Shown: positions 62,103 through 64,000 of the stretch, in pieces | How positions within the stretch are numbered: position 1 is the first letter of the stretch | Layout: each line of letters opens with the position of its first letter | Source of the DNA: Chryseobacterium sp. ISL-6 | GTDB lineage: Bacteria > Bacteroidota > Bacteroidia > Flavobacteriales > Weeksellaceae | Reading direction: 5' to 3' | Assembly (NCBI RefSeq): GCF_018613715.1 | Contig: NZ_JAGGPT010000001.1 | Location: 547,919 to 611,918 of the forward strand | DNA length: 64,000 bases | Position numbers and translations under genes: made by a program | The notes under the pieces: model-generated | Told to the model about the DNA's origin: nothing | The model's input: the letters and a program-made list of their open reading frames with translations, nothing else | Database searches by the model: none

Positions 62103-62276
62103 ATGAAAAATCTGAAATCCTTAGAAAGAAATCAATTAAGAATGATCTACGGTGGCTATCCGCCATGTCCTGAAAGCTTAGAATGCGGTGACGATTGGTG
62201 TTGCATCAACGGTGCATGCCGTCCGAGATCTCAGGCAGGCCCCAATGGACTATGCATGGCCATCATAATCGATTAA
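62103..62276 (+). CDS. GG-leader peptide with cystine-knot-like spacing, copy 2
   Basis: Precursor of 57 residues, a tandem paralogue of the gene 115 nt upstream. The leader is MKNLKSLERNQLRMIYGG. The mature part opens YPPCPESLECGDDWCC and keeps all six cysteines (22, 28, 33, 34, 39, 51) with the same 5-4-0-4-11 spacing, plus AGPNGLCMA near the end. Substitutions fall in the inter-cysteine loops and the C-terminal tail (APPIE versus AIIID). A perfect 14-bp terminator follows at 62284-62324. Confidence 0.75.
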   Translation: MKNLKSLERNQLRMIYGGYPPCPESLECGDDWCCINGACRPRSQAGPNGLCMAIIID

Positions 62277-62283
62277 AATTTCT

Positions 62284-62324
62284 CTGAAGACAAAGAATGA
62301 AATTTTTCTTTGTCTTCAGTTTTT
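62284..62324 (+). terminator. Strong terminator after GG-peptide gene 2
   Basis: Perfect 14-bp stem CTGAAGACAAAGAA/TTCTTTGTCTTCAG followed by five T. Confidence 0.9.
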
Positions 62325-62335
62325 AATGCTGCTCG

Positions 62336-63085
62336 TTATCTAACCTCAATCCCGGCATCTATATAAGGTTTTAAATAATCTGATTTTGGATCTGCCTCAG
62401 TGATAATAATATTCAGTGAATTGGCAGCGCAGATATAAAAGGATTCGGATTTTCCCAACTTATCTGAAGTCGAAAGAGCAATCGTGCATTTTGAAGTTTC
62501 TATCATCACCCTTTTAACCAGGCTGTCTTCATAATCATCACCGGTAACTCCAAAATTCAGATCGATACTGCATACACCCAGTAAACAGATATCAGCTCTG
62601 ATATTCCTTATACTTTGAATCGTCTCATACCCATTTGTAGAGAATGAAATTTTATTCAGCATTCCACCCATAAATAAAACTTCAATTTCTTTATGATCTT
62701 CCAAAAGTGAAGCAACCGGAAAGCTATTGGTTACTACAGTTAAAGCAATATCCTTTGGTAAATTAGCAATTACCGCCAGTGCTGAAGTTCCTGAGTCAAC
62801 TAACAGAACCATTCCGGGTTTAATATATTCCAATACCTTTTCAGCAATGATCTTCTTGTGTGGGACGTCGATATTCTGACGGTCTTTAAAATGAAGCGGC
62901 ATTGAAGACCTTTGAATAGCACCACCACGGACAGCTTTTAACAGACCTTTATCTGATAATTCTTTAATATCTCTACGCACGGTATCTTCAGATACTTTAA
63001 GTATTTTACTGATCTGATCAAGCAATACTTTTTTATCTTTTACTAAATACTCGAGAATGAGATCCTGTCTTTCAGCTTTTATCAT
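62336..63085 (-). CDS. DeoR-family transcriptional repressor
   Basis: Sugar- or nucleotide-responsive repressor of 249 residues. The start is set at 63085 (MIKAERQDLILEYLVKDKKV), the canonical opening of a DeoR HTH. The 58-residue extension upstream would read through the regulatory region. The HTH is ISKILKVSEDTVRRDIKELS with the wing KGLLKAVRGGAI. The C-terminal DeoRC sugar-phosphate-sensing domain has VLLVDSGTSALAVIANLP and LGVCSIDLNFGVTGDDYED. It is divergent from the nucleotidase gene, and TTGCA-type operators lie between, so it likely represses both genes. Confidence 0.94.
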   Translation of the reverse strand: MIKAERQDLILEYLVKDKKVLLDQISKILKVSEDTVRRDIKELSDKGLLKAVRGGAIQRSSMPLHFKDRQNIDVPHKKIIAEKVLEYIKPGMVLLVDSGTSALAVIANLPKDIALTVVTNSFPVASLLEDHKEIEVLFMGGMLNKISFSTNGYETIQSIRNIRADICLLGVCSIDLNFGVTGDDYEDSLVKRVMIETSKCTIALSTSDKLGKSESFYICAANSLNIIITEADPKSDYLKPYIDAGIEVR

Positions 63086-63108
63086 AACACAAATATAGAA
63101 AATATTTA

Positions 63109-63124
63109 TTGCAAAATAATGCAA
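63109..63124. promoter_or_regulatory. DeoR operator 1
   Basis: TTGCA-AAATAA-TGCAA, 5-bp arms. It overlaps the -33 region of the nucleotidase promoter; an extra TGCAA half-site follows at about 63130-63134. Confidence 0.6.
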
Positions 63125-63141
63125 CTTTATGCAATAATACA

Positions 63142-63149
63142 TATCTTTG
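63142..63149 (+). promoter_or_regulatory. -7 element (TATCTTTG) of the nucleotidase gene
   Basis: TAnnTTTG match between the two operators, 18 nt before the ATG at 63167. Confidence 0.55.
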
Positions 63150-63165
63150 TTGCAAATAATTGCAA
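63150..63165. promoter_or_regulatory. DeoR operator 2
   Basis: TTGCA-AATAAT-TGCAA, same arms and spacing as operator 1, covering the expected start point up to the base before the ATG. Confidence 0.65.
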
Positions 63166-63166
63166 A

Positions 63167-63730
63167 ATGAAAAATAAGAAAGAAACCATTGCGATAGATA
63201 TGGACGGTGTAATAGCAGATGTAGAAGCGCAACTTATCGATTGGTATCACAGAGATCACGGTATTTTAATCAGTAGAGAAGATATGATCGGTAAACCGGA
63301 ACCCGAAGCTTTTCCAGATAGAGAAGCAGTCTTAAAATTTTTACAGACTCCCGGTTTTTTCCGCACTCTGCCGGTAATGCCTAATGCAGTGGAAGTAGTT
63401 AAAGAATTGATGAATGATTATGATGTTTATATTGTGACTGCTGCTATGGAGTTTCCACTTTCATTATATGAAAAATACGAATGGCTGCAGGAGCATTTCC
63501 CTTTTATATCATGGAAAAATATAATCATGTGTGGTGATAAAAGTATTATCGACACCGATTATCTGATAGATGACCATATTAAAAACCTTGATTTCTGTAA
63601 AGGCAGACCCATTATGTTCAATGCCGGACACAATAGTAGTATAGATCATCATCAGCGGGTACACAGCTGGGATGAGGTGAGGGATTTATTTAGTAATATT
63701 AGAAACCTAAGTCAATCTGAAGCTATTTAA
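63167..63730 (+). CDS. 5'(3')-deoxyribonucleotidase-like HAD phosphatase (NT5C type)
   Basis: Cytosolic HAD-superfamily phosphatase of 187 residues resembling bacterial and mammalian 5'(3')-deoxyribonucleotidases, which dephosphorylate dUMP/dTMP. The nucleophile and acid pair are in IAIDMDGVIADVE near residues 9-21. Motif II is in YIVTAAMEF, and late acidic residues in YLIDDHIKNL bind magnesium. The start at 63167 (MKNKKETIAIDMDG) is chosen because the longer frame runs through the operators. It is probably controlled by the divergent DeoR repressor. Confidence 0.9.
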   Translation: MKNKKETIAIDMDGVIADVEAQLIDWYHRDHGILISREDMIGKPEPEAFPDREAVLKFLQTPGFFRTLPVMPNAVEVVKELMNDYDVYIVTAAMEFPLSLYEKYEWLQEHFPFISWKNIIMCGDKSIIDTDYLIDDHIKNLDFCKGRPIMFNAGHNSSIDHHQRVHSWDEVRDLFSNIRNLSQSEAI

Positions 63731-63750
63731 TCGGATATCATATCTATAAA

Positions 63751-63778
63751 AAAGGTAATCAATCTATTGGTTACCTTT
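63751..63778. terminator. Bidirectional terminator
   Basis: Stem AAAGGTAATCAA/TTGGTTACCTTT with loop TCTA, between the convergent nucleotidase and acetyltransferase genes. Confidence 0.8.
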
Positions 63779-63799
63779 CTTTATATTATAAAAATGATC

Positions 63800-64000
63800 T
63801 TACTTTTTCAATGGATGTGCAAGATGAAGCGCCGCAAGCCTGAATCCGCTTTTCAGATAAACCTTTTGCGCAGTATTATTAGTGAAGTCAGTATCAAGAA
63901 CTACCGCATCCATCGCACTGGACCTGGCAATATGCTCTACATATGCCAGTAGTTGAGAGGCTAAACCTTTTCCTCTATGAGATTCCAGGGTACAAAGGTC
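63800..64000 (-). CDS. GNAT-family N-acetyltransferase, C-terminal part
   Basis: Partial gene; 66 residues remain and the 5' end lies beyond the window. The visible part holds the acetyl-CoA-binding motif HRGKGLASQLLAYVEHIA (pattern R-x-x-G-x-A/G) and the GNAT motif B region NTAQKVYLKSGFR, then the C-terminus HPLKK. The substrate is unknown. Confidence 0.85.
   Translation of the reverse strand, partial: DLCTLESHRGKGLASQLLAYVEHIARSSAMDAVVLDTDFTNNTAQKVYLKSGFRLAALHLAHPLKK

Noticed and set aside
1-64000. CRISPR arrays, rRNA genes, insertion sequences and transposases
   Set aside because: No regularly spaced direct repeats, rRNA signatures or transposase motifs were seen.

Overview
The window is low-GC Flavobacteriia DNA, most like Chryseobacterium or a close Weeksellaceae relative. 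The evidence is a PorQ (type IX secretion) gene beside cmk, a TamL-type lipoprotein, the gene order ftsK-lolA-lptF, GLPGLI and four-helix-bundle family proteins, Bacteroidota-type promoters (TTTG, then about 19 nt, then TAnnTTTG) before several genes, and very short cysteine-rich peptides with a double-glycine leader. No CRISPR array, rRNA, transposase or integrase was seen. There is one tRNA, tRNA-Arg(CCU), at 53968-54039.

Region 1 (1-32 kb) is mostly core genome. It holds DNA translocation and lipoprotein/LPS export (ftsK, lolA, LptF/G-type permease); pyrH-frr; porQ-cmk; a three-gene envelope-stress-like cluster (YtxH, holin-like, unknown); an rRNA/tRNA methyltransferase head-to-head with tamL; a ferredoxin-reductase/YdcF pair; a TlpA lipoprotein; and an incomplete FecCD/FecE metal ABC transporter. 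Next comes a fatty-acid beta-oxidation operon (marR-fadN-fadA-[four-helix-bundle gene]-fadE) with two near-identical 20-bp palindromic operators in front. It is followed by a TonB-dependent receptor with a DUF2490 partner, and by uvrA.

Region 2 (32-54 kb) is mixed metabolism and regulation. It contains an NmrA-like reductase, an epoxide hydrolase and an alpha/beta-hydrolase lipoprotein; a five-gene membrane-protein operon of unknown role; a TPR/HTH membrane-anchored regulator; an S41 protease; a GlxA-type AraC regulator; a P-loop ATPase; and a complete RND efflux operon (adaptor, pump, outer-membrane factor) next to an AraC regulator and an SDR enzyme.

Region 3 (54-62.3 kb) begins right after the tRNA and looks accessory. 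It has two attC-like imperfect palindromes that bracket a hypothetical gene like an integron cassette without integrase, a broken DUF5648 gene, a frameshifted cyclic-nucleotide phosphodiesterase, a lone XRE regulator, and several hypothetical lipoproteins. It also has three tiny genes for GG-leader, six-cysteine peptides; two of these are tandem paralogues whose cysteine spacing fits an inhibitor cystine knot. Between these genes lie four copies of a non-coding module: a 20-bp palindrome, 19 nt later a TAnnTTTG element, then two hairpin terminators with compensatory stem changes. This looks like a dispersed family of regulated small RNAs.

The last 1.7 kb holds a DeoR-type repressor divergent from a 5'(3')-deoxyribonucleotidase-like gene, with shared TTGCA-N6-TGCAA operators, and the C-terminus of a GNAT acetyltransferase running off the edge.
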